DNA from: Mycolicibacterium neworleansense
GTDB lineage: Bacteria > Actinomycetota > Actinomycetes > Mycobacteriales > Mycobacteriaceae
DNA: 64,000 bases
NCBI RefSeq assembly: GCF_001245615.1
Contig: NZ_CWKH01000002.1
Location: forward strand, 1,761,913-1,825,912
Reading direction: 5' to 3'
How positions within the stretch are numbered: position 1 is the stretch's first letter; each line of letters starts with the position of its first letter. Positions 17,609 through 27,197 of this stretch are shown here, in pieces. Under the pieces are notes generated by a model, which did not search any database, had not been told where the DNA came from, and worked only from the letters and a program-made list of their open reading frames with translations. Position numbers and translations under genes: made by a program.

Positions 17609-18167
17609 CGATCGGCGCGCGACAGCGCACGCCGTGTCGCGTCCGCACGATGTTGGCGGAAACCCGACTGACATCGCCCGTAGTCACCTAGACTTCGGCG
17701 CAACGGCGCCCCAGGTTCCGCAGCGCGACCGGTCGGCAAAATCTGGCAATCGTTTCCGGCGGCCCGGCGCGATCGGCAAAGTTAACGCCGATACCGGCCA
17801 CTGATTTCGTGGCGACTAGGCCCGCAACGCGCGAATCCCTGATCGATCCGCTACGAACTTACGGCAACGTCAAAAGCGAATGGCTGTCACAGTGGCCTGA
17901 ATGCACTGCATTTACACGTGATACGAGAAGTGACACGTGGTCGGCCGCGCGACAGAGCGGACGCTGCGGTGGGCCGCAGGCGGCGACGGATTTGCCGGGA
18001 ATTGGTGAGCCAAGCTCGTTAAGTGAATGATAATTCGGCAAAACGTTGACGAGCGATGAGCTCCGACGTTACGGTGCCAACCACTGCGAGTTATCCGGCC
18101 GGTGGTGGCCGGACCTCGGCTTCGGGAGGGATTCAACGTTGCTTGTTCTGCTGCTTAATGAGAGAGG
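17609..18167. other. 559-bp non-coding region upstream of the MCE operon
   Basis: No gene with convincing codon use is seen. ACACGTG occurs twice as a direct repeat 19 bp apart (17914-17920 and 17933-17939); each contains the CACGTG palindrome. GATAATTCGGCAAAACG (18029 on) is an AT-rich promoter-like stretch. The region must hold the promoter of the mce operon; the paired CACGTG sites are candidate operators. Confidence 0.45.
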
Positions 18168-19037
18168 ATGACGGCGCCGCCCGAGAGCGTGGCCGATGGT
18201 GTCGAGTCGGAACGGGGAATCGACGCCATCGAGAACTGGGCCACCGGCTATGCCAGGCGTCATCCGATGGCGTCCCTCACCACGGTCGGGGACCAGTTCG
18301 TGCTCGGAGTTCGGACCATCCAGATCCTCTTCCTGGACCTGGTGACCGGTCGCTTCCAATGGCAGGAGTTCGTCCGCCAGGGCGCCTTCATGGCCGGTAC
18401 GGCCGTGCTCCCGACCGTGCTGGTCGCCCTGCCGATCGGCGTCACCCTGTCGATCCAGTTCGCGTTGTTGGCCGGGCAGGTCGGCGCGACGTCGCTGGCC
18501 GGTGCCGCCAGCGGCCTGGCCGTGATCCGGCAGGCCGCGTCGCTCGTCGCGGCCGTCCTCATGGCCGCCGCCGTCGGGTCGGCGATCACCGCCGATCTGG
18601 GTTCGCGGACCATGCGTGAGGAAACCGACGCCATGGAGGTCATGGGCGTCTCGGTGATTCAGCGGTTGGTCGTGCCGCGCTTCGTTGCTGCGATCATGAT
18701 CGGCGTCGCGCTCACCGGGGTGGTGTGCTTCGTCGGCTTCCTGGCCAGCTTCCTGTTCAACGTCTACTTCCAGAACGGCGCCCCCGGCAGCTTCGTGGCA
18801 ACGTTCGCGTCGTTCGCCACGACCGGCGACATGATCGTGGCGCTGGTGAAGGCGGTGATCTTCGGCGCGATCGTTGCCGTGGTGTCGTGTCAGAAGGGAC
18901 TGTCCACGAAAGGCGGCCCGACCGGCGTCGCGAATTCCGTGAACGCGGCGGTGGTCGAATCGATCCTGTTGCTGATGGTGGTCAACGTGGCGATCAGCCA
19001 GCTCTACATCATGTTGTTCCCACGGGTCGGGCTGTGA
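18168..19037 (+). CDS. YrbE-family permease subunit, first gene of an mce operon (YrbEA)
   Basis: 289 aa, MlaE/YrbE permease family, with five or so membrane segments. Family hallmarks are VGDQFVLGVRTI, SITADLGSRTMREETDAMEVMG (the EExDAhxxMG motif, coupling to the ATPase) and a C-terminal QLYIMLFP. Together with YrbEB it forms the inner-membrane channel of an MCE lipid importer powered by a distant MceG (Mkl) ATPase. It opens a ten-gene run of short overlaps. Which mce cluster number applies cannot be decided from sequence alone. Confidence 0.9.
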   Translation: MTAPPESVADGVESERGIDAIENWATGYARRHPMASLTTVGDQFVLGVRTIQILFLDLVTGRFQWQEFVRQGAFMAGTAVLPTVLVALPIGVTLSIQFALLAGQVGATSLAGAASGLAVIRQAASLVAAVLMAAAVGSAITADLGSRTMREETDAMEVMGVSVIQRLVVPRFVAAIMIGVALTGVVCFVGFLASFLFNVYFQNGAPGSFVATFASFATTGDMIVALVKAVIFGAIVAVVSCQKGLSTKGGPTGVANSVNAAVVESILLLMVVNVAISQLYIMLFPRVGL

Positions 19038-19038
19038 C

Positions 19039-19896
19039 GTGACGGCCTCGACTTTCGTCCCACCCCTACTGGCGCCGTGGGTCCGGCTGTATCACCGGAT
19101 CTCCAAGCCGGTGATGCGCCTGGGGCACATGATGGTGTTCTTCGTCCGGGCACTCACCGCCGTGCCCATCGCATTGCGCCATTACCGCAGTGAATTCGTC
19201 CGGCTGCTCTCCGATATCGCCTGGGGTAACGGCTCACTCGTGGTCGGCGGCGGAACCGTCGGTGTGGCGGTGGTGCTGGGCATCACCGTCGGCGCGCTCG
19301 TCGGTATCGAGGGATACAACTTCCTCGATCTGCTCGGGCTCGGCCCGGCTACCGGCATCATCTCGTCCCTGGTGAACACCCGTGAGCTGGCGCCGATCGC
19401 CGCCTCGCTGGCCTTCGCGACGCAGGCCGGCTGCCGGTTCACCGCACAGCTGGGGTCGATGCGGATCGCCGAGGAGATCGACGCGCTCGATTCCATTGCC
19501 ATCCGCCCGATCCCGTACCTGGTCACCACCCGGCTGATGGCCGCGGTGGTCGCGGTGATCCCGCTCTACGCCCTCTGCCTGGCGGTGAGTTACCTGACCA
19601 CCCAGGTGGTCGTGTACCTGATCAGCGGCGGCTCCAGTGGGTCGTACCTGCACTACTTCAGCCTCATGTTGTCCGGCCAGGACATCCTGTACTCGGTACT
19701 GAAGGCGGTCATCTTCGTGTGGATCGCCTCCACCGTTCAGTGCTACTACGGGTTCTACGCCTCGGGCGGGCCGGTGGGTGTCGGCGTGGCCGCCGGCCAT
19801 GCCATGCGGGCCAGCATCACCGTGGTGATCATCGTGAACATGCTGCTCACCATGGCCTTGTGGACGGTCGATTCAGGAGCGAGGTTCGGCGGCTAG
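19039..19896 (+). CDS. YrbE-family permease subunit YrbEB
   Basis: 285 aa, second MlaE/YrbE permease. It carries FATQAGCRFTAQLGSMRIAEE followed by IDALDSIAIRPIPYLV, the coupling-helix motif. The GTG start lies one base after the YrbEA stop. It pairs with YrbEA as the two-subunit permease of the MCE transporter. The mceA gene starts directly after its stop. Confidence 0.9.
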   Translation: MTASTFVPPLLAPWVRLYHRISKPVMRLGHMMVFFVRALTAVPIALRHYRSEFVRLLSDIAWGNGSLVVGGGTVGVAVVLGITVGALVGIEGYNFLDLLGLGPATGIISSLVNTRELAPIAASLAFATQAGCRFTAQLGSMRIAEEIDALDSIAIRPIPYLVTTRLMAAVVAVIPLYALCLAVSYLTTQVVVYLISGGSSGSYLHYFSLMLSGQDILYSVLKAVIFVWIASTVQCYYGFYASGGPVGVGVAAGHAMRASITVVIIVNMLLTMALWTVDSGARFGG

Positions 19897-21513
19897 ATGG
19901 GTAACTCGCTGGAAACCGACGGACGGGGCCCGTCCGATCGTCAGCTACTCGCCTGTGGTGCCGCCGTACTCGTTGTGGCAGCACTGGTTTCGACGTTCCT
20001 GCTGGTGAAGGCGACCGGGCGGCTCGACGCCAGGGTGCCCGTGGTGGCCGCGCTGGTCAACGTCGGCGACGGGCTGCCGCAACGGTCCGACGTGAAGTAC
20101 CACGGGGTGCTCGTCGGGATGGTCGACGACGTCGTGCCGGCCGCCAACGGCAATCCCAACTTCGTGCACATCGACCTGAAACCCGAATACGCGGCCTCCA
20201 TCCCGAACACGGTGACCGCACGTGTGGTGCCCAGCAACGTGTTCGCGGTGTCGTCGGTGCAACTCGTCGACCGTGCCGGCGGGAATGGTGCGAGCCCGGG
20301 CCAGGCCATCGCGGCGGGCGCCCAGATTCCCGAGGACACCGAACTGCCGACCGTGTTGTTCCAGACCACGATCAGCAAGCTGCGCGACGTGCTGGCCGCG
20401 ACGGGGCGCGGTCGTGAGGACAAGACGGTGGGCATCCTGGCCGCGGTGAACGCCGCGACGGAGAACCGCCGCAACGAATTGCTCACCAGCGGAGCACAAT
20501 TGAACCGGCTGATCGATCAGCTCGATGCCGTGGTGGCCACCGAGCCCGGCCCGACCACGGTGTCCGCACTGGTCGATGCGACCCGCGGGCTGCAGCAGAC
20601 CGCGCCCGATCTGCTCGATGCCCTGCACAAGGCCGTCGAGCCGATGCGTACCCTGGCCGAGCAGCGGTCACAGCTGAACACGATGATCAACGGCGGGATC
20701 AACACCGTCGGTACGACGCACACCGCGCTCAACAACCACACCGACCAGCTGGTGAAGACCACGTCGAACCTCACCCCGGTGCTGGGCCAGCTCGCCGATA
20801 CCTCCAACAACTGGGTGCCTGCCTTCGTCAAGCTGAATCAGCTGTCGGGCAAGTTCTTCGAGCACGTCTGGATACCTGAGCATGACTTCGGCAACATGCG
20901 CGTGAACCTGTCGTTGACGCCGAGCTACGCCTACACCCGTGCCGACTGCCCGCAGTACGCCGGGCTCAAGGGGCCGAGCTGCTTCACCGCCCCCCTGGTG
21001 CCGACCCGGCCGTCGCTGCCGGATGTGTTGTTGCCGGAGAACTTCCAGCCACCGCCAGATCTGGCGCCGCCTCCGGGAACGGTCTTGGGCGCCAACGGGA
21101 ATCTGGTGGCGGTCGGCCCGCCGTTGGTCAATACGAACCCCAACCTGGCCGATCCGAACCCGCCACTGCCGGCGTGGATGCCGCCGTCCGGACCGGTGCC
21201 GGGCACGGCGAATCCCGCCTGGCGCCGACGCCCCCTCCGCCGGTGCCGCTGTCGCCGGTCGCGCCGGTGGCACCACGGCCGCAAGGCGCGCCTCCGGCGG
21301 CGTCGGTCCCGGGGTCGGCTCCGCCCCCGGGTGGCGCACCCGCGCCGGTCCCGGCGGGTCCGTTGTTGCCCGCTGAGGCCGCGCCCGCTGCCGCACAATC
21401 TGTTTCGGGAGAGCGAGGCCAATGAAATACCGCGGTGCGGCGATCGGCCTTTCCTTGTTCATGGTGGTCGCGATGGTGCTGACCTGGCTGGTCTATGTCA
21501 CGCTGCGTCGTGA
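19897..21513 (+). CDS. MCE-family protein MceA, C-terminus altered by an apparent frameshift
   Basis: One N-terminal membrane anchor (about 21-38), an MlaD/MCE beta-barrel domain (about 45-125, with GDGLPQRSDVKYHGVLVG), and a long helical MCE_C domain. As written the frame runs 538 aa and ends in an arginine-rich tail (WRRRPLRRCRCRR...) overlapping mceB by 92 bases. From about 21,220 the -1 frame instead encodes a proline-rich tail (LAPTPPPPVPLSPVAP to SGERGQ) ending at TGA 21423-21425 in an ATGA overlap with mceB, as at the other junctions. One missing base near 21219 (probably a C) explains this. The ancestral product would be about 509 aa. Confidence 0.8.
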   Translation: MGNSLETDGRGPSDRQLLACGAAVLVVAALVSTFLLVKATGRLDARVPVVAALVNVGDGLPQRSDVKYHGVLVGMVDDVVPAANGNPNFVHIDLKPEYAASIPNTVTARVVPSNVFAVSSVQLVDRAGGNGASPGQAIAAGAQIPEDTELPTVLFQTTISKLRDVLAATGRGREDKTVGILAAVNAATENRRNELLTSGAQLNRLIDQLDAVVATEPGPTTVSALVDATRGLQQTAPDLLDALHKAVEPMRTLAEQRSQLNTMINGGINTVGTTHTALNNHTDQLVKTTSNLTPVLGQLADTSNNWVPAFVKLNQLSGKFFEHVWIPEHDFGNMRVNLSLTPSYAYTRADCPQYAGLKGPSCFTAPLVPTRPSLPDVLLPENFQPPPDLAPPPGTVLGANGNLVAVGPPLVNTNPNLADPNPPLPAWMPPSGPVPGTANPAWRRRPLRRCRCRRSRRWHHGRKARLRRRRSRGRLRPRVAHPRRSRRVRCCPLRPRPLPHNLFRESEANEIPRCGDRPFLVHGGRDGADLAGLCHAAS

Positions 21514-22477
21514 TGTGGCCGGCAAGACGGTGCCGTATGCGGCGCTGTTCTCCGATGTGTTCGGCCTGCGCGAGGGCGACGACGTCCGGATGGCCGGGGT
21601 TCGGGTCGGCCGGGTGGAGAAGATCGAACTCGAGGGCGCACTGGCCAAGGTGTCGTTCGTGGTGCAGGACAACCAGCCGATGTACGGCCGGACCGTCGCC
21701 TCGGTCACCTACCAGAACATCGTCGGCCAGCGCTATCTGGGACTGTCGCTGGGGAATATCGGCGATCCGGGCCCGCTCCCGGCCGGCAGCGTCATCCCGG
21801 TAGAGCAGACCGACCCCTCGTTCGACGTCGGGACGCTGCTCAACGGATATGAGCCGCTGTTCAGCGTGCTCAACCCGCGCGACGCCGACAACCTCACCAA
21901 AGGGGTGATCGCCTCGCTGCAAGGCGACAACGCGTCCATCGTCGCACTCGTCGATCAGACCGCGCAGCTGACCGATTCCTTCGCCGGCCGGGATCAGGAA
22001 CTCGGCGAGGTGATCAACAATCTGAACGCGGTGGCCAAGAACCTGGCCCAGCACAACGACAGCCTCGACGAGGTGATCACCCAAACCCGTGGCATGGTCT
22101 CCACATTCGACGCCCGTCGGCCCGAGATGGTGGAGTCACTGGGGTCGATCTCCAAGGTGGTGCAGCAGCTGTCGACCATCAGCGACCAGGTGTACCCGTC
22201 GCTGAACGAGCTCGTGACACGGCAGCCCGGCTTCGTCTCGCACATGGTGGGCATCGAACCGCAGCTCGCCTTCACCGGCGCGAACCTGCCGTTGCTGCTC
22301 AAGGGATTCGCCCGTATGACCAACGAGGGCGCCTACGCCACCACCTATGCGTGCGACCTGAACGCGACGGGCTTCTTCCCGGGTCTCAACGATGTCGCAC
22401 CGATCATTGTCGACGCGGCCACCCCGGGGAACAAGGCACAGTACACCCCCAAGTGCAGGAACATGGCCAATGGTTGA
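21422..22477 (+). CDS. MCE-family protein MceB
   Basis: 351 aa. N-terminal anchor (about 8-27), MCE domain with LREGDDVRMAGVRVGRVEKI, and a helical C-terminal domain with many amphipathic repeats. It is one of six subunits of the hexameric tunnel that carries lipids across the periplasm to YrbEAB. The ATG overlaps the TGA of the ancestral mceA frame by the ATGA arrangement. The stop overlaps mceC by eight bases. Confidence 0.9.
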   Translation: MKYRGAAIGLSLFMVVAMVLTWLVYVTLRRDVAGKTVPYAALFSDVFGLREGDDVRMAGVRVGRVEKIELEGALAKVSFVVQDNQPMYGRTVASVTYQNIVGQRYLGLSLGNIGDPGPLPAGSVIPVEQTDPSFDVGTLLNGYEPLFSVLNPRDADNLTKGVIASLQGDNASIVALVDQTAQLTDSFAGRDQELGEVINNLNAVAKNLAQHNDSLDEVITQTRGMVSTFDARRPEMVESLGSISKVVQQLSTISDQVYPSLNELVTRQPGFVSHMVGIEPQLAFTGANLPLLLKGFARMTNEGAYATTYACDLNATGFFPGLNDVAPIIVDAATPGNKAQYTPKCRNMANG

Positions 22478-23543
22478 GCAACTGACAAAACCCGAGACAC
22501 CGCCGGTGCCGAAGGCACCCAGGAAACTGCGCCGTCCGCTGGAGAGCTACAACCGGACGTGGCTGGGGATCATCGCGATCGCCGTGGTGACCGTGCTGAT
22601 CGGGGCGATGCTGATCGTCAAGGTCGCCGACGTCGGCTACCGGCAGTACACCGCGCGGTTCCAGCAGGCTGCCGCGCTCAAGGCGGGTAACCCGATCACC
22701 GTCGCGGGCATGCCGGTGGGCGAGGTCAAGAGCATGAAGCTGGCCGGCGACCACGTCGAGGCCAAACTCAAGGTGCGCGACGATGTTCCGCTCGGAAAGG
22801 ACTCCCGCGCCGTCATCAAGATCACCACCATCCTCGGCTCGCGCTATCTGGCGCTGCAGCCTGCGGGCTCGGGTTCCCTGCCCGACAACACGTTTGACAT
22901 CACCCACACCGAGGTGCCGTATGACCTGCAGGAGGCGCTCGCCGACGTCACCACCACCTTCGAGCAGGTCGACTCCGACAAGTTCGCCGAGACACTGAGC
23001 ATCCTCGGCAAGCAGATGGAAGGTCTGCCGGCGGTGGTGCCCCGGGCACTGCAGAACACCCATACCCTGGCGACCATCATCGCCGACCGGCGCGACCAGC
23101 TGGGATCGCTGCTGGAGACCACCGACGTGATCGGCAACACCTTGCGCCGCCAGCAGTCCACCATCGGCAGCCTGGTCAACCAGGGCAACGACCTGCTCGG
23201 CGAATTCGTGATGCGCCGCGCGTCATTTCAGGCCATGCTGGCGGGCCTGACCAATCTGGTGCAGACCCTGACCGGCATCGTGATCGACGACCGGCCGCAG
23301 CTGGAGAAGTTGCTGACGGATCTTCGCGACCTGTCCAACATGCTGGGCCAGCACGACGACCTGCTGCGCAGCGTCCTGCAGTCGGGCCCGGTGGCCCTGC
23401 GCGGGCTCGCCAATGCCACCGGCAACGGCAACGCGGGGGAGATGCACGTCGGCAACGGGCTGCTGATCGACTCCTGGATGTGTGCGATCAGCGGTCGTGC
23501 CAAGCAGTTCAGCATGATCCAGTACTACAAGGACTGCCAATGA
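22470..23543 (+). CDS. MCE-family protein MceC
   Basis: 357 aa starting MVEQLTKPETPPV, with a membrane anchor at about 27-50, MCE domain with LKAGNPITVAGMPVGEVKSM and a helical C-terminal part. ATG 22470 is chosen because it overlaps the mceB stop and gives a short cytoplasmic tail before the anchor; a longer frame upstream would lie within mceB. It ends with C-rich-free FSMIQYYKDCQ and overlaps mceD by four bases. Confidence 0.9.
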   Translation: MVEQLTKPETPPVPKAPRKLRRPLESYNRTWLGIIAIAVVTVLIGAMLIVKVADVGYRQYTARFQQAAALKAGNPITVAGMPVGEVKSMKLAGDHVEAKLKVRDDVPLGKDSRAVIKITTILGSRYLALQPAGSGSLPDNTFDITHTEVPYDLQEALADVTTTFEQVDSDKFAETLSILGKQMEGLPAVVPRALQNTHTLATIIADRRDQLGSLLETTDVIGNTLRRQQSTIGSLVNQGNDLLGEFVMRRASFQAMLAGLTNLVQTLTGIVIDDRPQLEKLLTDLRDLSNMLGQHDDLLRSVLQSGPVALRGLANATGNGNAGEMHVGNGLLIDSWMCAISGRAKQFSMIQYYKDCQ

Positions 23544-24658
23544 GTGGGTTCCGTAACAAGCTGCTGGCCCTGTGCGTCGCCGGCGCGGTGCTGATCGCCG
23601 CGGTGCTCGGTGCCGGGTGGTGGTTCTTCAAGGACCGGACCAACACCATCACGGTGACCGCCCAGTTCGACAGTGCCGCAGGTCTTTACGAGGGCAATAC
23701 GGTGGCCGTGCTGGGGATGCAGGTGGGGCGGGTCACCAAGATCACGCCCAAGGGAGCGTACGTCGAGGTCGAGTTCACGGTGGACAAGGACGTGTCGGTG
23801 CCGGCTGACGTGCAGGCCGTCACCATCTCCAATTCGATTCTCACCGACCGCCAGATCGAGCTGACCCCGGCCTACCGGGACGGGCCGACCCTGCAGAACC
23901 ACGACACGATCGGGCTGAACCGGACCAAGACACCGGTCGAGTTCGCCCGGGTGCTGGATGTGCTGGACAAGTTGTCGTCCTCGTTGAAGGGCGACGGCAA
24001 GGGCAACGGGCCCATCGCCGATGTCGTCAACGCCAGCGCGGCGATCGCCGACGGCAACGGTCAGCAGATGAAGGACGCGCTCGGCGAGCTGTCGGATGCG
24101 TTGCGGCTCAGTTCGGATCGTGGCGCGGTGACCCGTGACCAGCTGACCACGATCGTGCGCAACCTGAGTTCACTGTTCGAGGCCGCTTCCCGCAATGACG
24201 CCACGTTGCGGGAATTCGGTTCGGCGGTCCGCCAGCTCAGCCAGATCCTGGCCGACGAGAACTTCGGCAGCGGCACCACCGGCAACAAGATCAACCAGGT
24301 GATCACCCAGGTGGGTGAGGTGCTGGAGACTCACCGCGACGAGGTGAAACAGATTGTCCTCAACGGCAACACCGCGCTGACCACATCGGTGGACCAGCGG
24401 CGCGATCTGGCCGAGTTTCTCGACCTGGCCCCGTTGACGCTGGACAACATCTACAACATCGTCGATCAGAAGAACGGTTCGGCGCGGGCGCACGTCCTGG
24501 TGGACAAGGTGCTGTTCGATTCGCAAACCGTCAAAGAGGTCTGCAACATGATGGGTCTGCGGCAGTTGGGATGCAGCACCGGCACGGTGCAGGACTTCGG
24601 TCCGGACTTCGGGCTGTCCTACATGCTCGACGGCATGGCGGCGATGGGACAGCGATGA
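23540..24658 (+). CDS. MCE-family protein MceD
   Basis: 372 aa starting MSGFRNKLLALC, an anchor at about 7-27, MCE domain with LYEGNTVAVLGMQVGRVTKI, and a helical domain. The ATGA overlap with mceC fixes the start at 23540. Two late cysteines (EVCNMMGLRQLGCS) resemble those conserved in mycobacterial MceD C-terminal regions. It is a subunit of the same periplasmic lipid tunnel. Confidence 0.9.
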   Translation: MSGFRNKLLALCVAGAVLIAAVLGAGWWFFKDRTNTITVTAQFDSAAGLYEGNTVAVLGMQVGRVTKITPKGAYVEVEFTVDKDVSVPADVQAVTISNSILTDRQIELTPAYRDGPTLQNHDTIGLNRTKTPVEFARVLDVLDKLSSSLKGDGKGNGPIADVVNASAAIADGNGQQMKDALGELSDALRLSSDRGAVTRDQLTTIVRNLSSLFEAASRNDATLREFGSAVRQLSQILADENFGSGTTGNKINQVITQVGEVLETHRDEVKQIVLNGNTALTTSVDQRRDLAEFLDLAPLTLDNIYNIVDQKNGSARAHVLVDKVLFDSQTVKEVCNMMGLRQLGCSTGTVQDFGPDFGLSYMLDGMAAMGQR

Positions 24659-25926
24659 TCAGACCGGTGCGCAAATATGTCCTGCCCGTGGTGATGACGG
24701 CCTGCCTGACCGTTTCGGCATGTGCCTCCGAAGGCCTGGCCAGCCTGCCGCTGCCGGCTCCCGGGGTCGGCTCGGGCGGCTACAAGCTGACCGCGATCTT
24801 CGCCAACGCCCTGAACCTGCCGGCCAACGCCAAGGTGAAGTTGGCCGGTGCCGATGTAGGCGAACTCGAGTCGATGGTGGCCAGCAACTACACCGCGGTG
24901 ACCACGCTGCGCATCATGGACGGTGTCCGGTTGCCCCGTGGCACCACCGCCGAATTGCGTTCGGCGACACCGCTGGGCGACGTGTTCGTCTCGGTCAGGC
25001 CGCCGAGCCCGCTGGACCCGAACGCCCCCTTGCTCAAGGACGGCGACACCATCGGGCTGGATTCGACCCGGGCCGCCGCCACCGTGGAATCGCTGCTGGG
25101 CTCGGCGGCGATCCTGGTCAACGGCGGTGCGGTGCGCAACTTCACCAACATCATCAACGGCCTGGGCAAGGCCACCGGCGACCAGGGACAGGCCTTCGGC
25201 ACTCTGATCAGCAAGACCAACCACACCCTGGGCACCCTCAACGCACGCTCCGACGAGCTGTCCACCGCGATGACGGAGACCTCGCGGCTGCTGGAGCAGA
25301 TCGAGGCGAAGAACCAGACGGTCAGCGAGTTGATGGACGCGGCCGGCCCGGCCACCGACACCCTGGCCGAGCACACCACGCAGATCGCGGATCTGATCGC
25401 CCAGATCGGTGACACCTCGGACCAATTGCGCAAGTTCCCGTCGATCGCCGGCACCGACTCCAGCGGCCGCAGCGTGATCGCCGATGCCAACAAGGTGGCG
25501 GGCGCGTGGAACGATGTGGCGCTGGCCCCGGATGCCTCCCTGTATGCGCTCAACCGGCTGATGCCGCCACTGGTGAAAGCGACCTCCGGCAGCGGTCTTT
25601 CGGTGCGCGCCAGCATCGACCGGCTGATTCTCGGGTCCATTCCCGACATCGGCTTCGCCGGCGACCCGGGATTACACGGCCCCAAGCGCTACAACTGGCA
25701 TCAACTGGTGGGCTCGCTGCAGTACACGTTGTTGCGGCTGCAGGAGCGCGTCGTCGGCCGGGGCCCCGCGGTGCCGCAGATGCCGGTGATCCCCAGCCCC
25801 ACCGAGCCCGGCGAGATCATTCCGGCGCCCCAAGCTCCGCCGGAGGCGCCCGGTGCGGCACCGCCTCCTGAGGCACCGCCGGCCGAGGCTCCTGTCGGGG
25901 TGCCTGCCGCTGAGGTGCCGCGATGA
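24655..25926 (+). CDS. MCE-family lipoprotein MceE (LprK-like)
   Basis: 423 aa. Unlike the other subunits it has a lipoprotein signal peptide with lipobox VSAC (TACLTVSACAS), so it is processed and lipidated at Cys in the outer leaflet of the membrane; this is the normal feature of MceE proteins. The MCE domain (NLPANAKVKLAGADVGELES) follows, and the last ~45 residues are Pro/Ala/Glu rich. ATG 24655 overlaps the mceD stop by ATGA. Confidence 0.9.
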   Translation: MIRPVRKYVLPVVMTACLTVSACASEGLASLPLPAPGVGSGGYKLTAIFANALNLPANAKVKLAGADVGELESMVASNYTAVTTLRIMDGVRLPRGTTAELRSATPLGDVFVSVRPPSPLDPNAPLLKDGDTIGLDSTRAAATVESLLGSAAILVNGGAVRNFTNIINGLGKATGDQGQAFGTLISKTNHTLGTLNARSDELSTAMTETSRLLEQIEAKNQTVSELMDAAGPATDTLAEHTTQIADLIAQIGDTSDQLRKFPSIAGTDSSGRSVIADANKVAGAWNDVALAPDASLYALNRLMPPLVKATSGSGLSVRASIDRLILGSIPDIGFAGDPGLHGPKRYNWHQLVGSLQYTLLRLQERVVGRGPAVPQMPVIPSPTEPGEIIPAPQAPPEAPGAAPPPEAPPAEAPVGVPAAEVPR

Positions 25927-27173
25927 TCAACGCGTTCGCGGATTTCGTCGTCGGGGTGATCCGGGCCGGATACCGGCGCCGTTCCTGGCTTTCGGCCGGC
26001 GCGCTGGTGATGACGCTCGTGGTGGCCGGTGCCTATCTGATGGTCGGGGCCCTGCGGGTCAAGCCGTTCGACTCCAGTTACCGCATCACGATCGAGTTGC
26101 CCGAATCGGCCGGCCTGCTGCCCAACCAGGACGTCACACTGCGCGGTGTGCCGGTCGGGCGGGTGGAGCGGCTCGACATCACACCCGCCGGGGTCAAGGC
26201 CGTGGTGAACGTCAGCTCGGCCGTTCCGATCCCGAAATCCAGTGACGTGCGGGTGTCCGGGCTGTCCCCGGCAGGTGAGCAGTACATCGACTTCGCCGCC
26301 GATACGACCGACGGGCCGTTCCTCACCGACGGCAGTGTGATCGGACTGGGCAAGGCCACGGTGCCGGTCAGCCTGGCCCAGTTGCTCGCCGACGCCGATG
26401 GTGCGCTGGCCCAGGTCGACGTCGACAAACTCGAGGTGATCCGCAAGGAACTGAGCATGTCGCAGGCCGGCCCCGGCAAGCTGCGCGACGTCATCGACGG
26501 CGGCACGTTCCTGCTGTCGACCCTGGATTCGGTGCTGCCCGAGACGGTCAGCGTGCTGCGCAACAGCCGCGTGGTGTTCAACCTGATGTCGGAGAAGAAT
26601 GCCGGCATCGCGGTGGCGTCGGACAATCTCGACTCGACGTTCGACGGGGTGAACAAGATGCGTGACGGCTTCCGCCGGCTGACAGAGCAGACCCCCGGGG
26701 CGCTGAACTCCGTCGACAACCTGTTCACCGACAACTCCGACACCATGGTGCAACTGCTCGGAAGTCTCGCCAGCACTTCACAACTGCTGTATCTGCGGGT
26801 GCCGGCGCTGAACGCGCTGTTCCCGACCTACCGCACCTCGGTGCTCGACGCGCTGGGTAGCGTCATGCACGACAACGGGTTGTGGGCCACCGCGGACATC
26901 TACCCGCGCTATACCTGTGACTACGGAACACCGCGCCGGCCGCCGGCGTCGGCGGACTACCCCGAGCCCTACATGTACACCTACTGCCGCGACGACCATC
27001 CCGGCGTACTGGTTCGAGGCGCCAAGAATGCGCCCCGGCCGGCAGATGACGACACTGCGGGTCCGCCGCCCGGCGCCGATCTCGGGCGCACCACGGATCC
27101 GACACCGAGGGGGCGCTACACCATTCCCACGCCCTACGGTGGTCCGACCCTGCCGATCGAACCGCCCCGCTAA
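25923..27173 (+). CDS. MCE-family protein MceF
   Basis: 416 aa, sixth MCE subunit. N-terminal anchor (about 21-45), MCE domain with LLPNQDVTLRGVPVGRVERL, helical C-terminal domain, then a proline-rich low-complexity tail (PPGADLGRTTDPTPRGRY). The ATGA overlap with mceE sets the start. It closes the core yrbE-mce cassette. Confidence 0.9.
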   Translation: MINAFADFVVGVIRAGYRRRSWLSAGALVMTLVVAGAYLMVGALRVKPFDSSYRITIELPESAGLLPNQDVTLRGVPVGRVERLDITPAGVKAVVNVSSAVPIPKSSDVRVSGLSPAGEQYIDFAADTTDGPFLTDGSVIGLGKATVPVSLAQLLADADGALAQVDVDKLEVIRKELSMSQAGPGKLRDVIDGGTFLLSTLDSVLPETVSVLRNSRVVFNLMSEKNAGIAVASDNLDSTFDGVNKMRDGFRRLTEQTPGALNSVDNLFTDNSDTMVQLLGSLASTSQLLYLRVPALNALFPTYRTSVLDALGSVMHDNGLWATADIYPRYTCDYGTPRRPPASADYPEPYMYTYCRDDHPGVLVRGAKNAPRPADDDTAGPPPGADLGRTTDPTPRGRYTIPTPYGGPTLPIEPPR

Positions 27174-27197
27174 TCCACCCAACCTCACCCAAAGGAG

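Noticed and set aside
17412..17804. 130-codon + strand frame overlapping the end of the ArsR gene
   Set aside because: It overlaps the ArsR gene in another frame for half its length and has no recognisable domain or ribosome site.
21174..21425. Separate small gene overlapping the end of mceA
   Set aside because: Its proline-rich product continues the MceA sequence after a one-base shift, so it is the displaced C-terminus of mceA rather than a gene.
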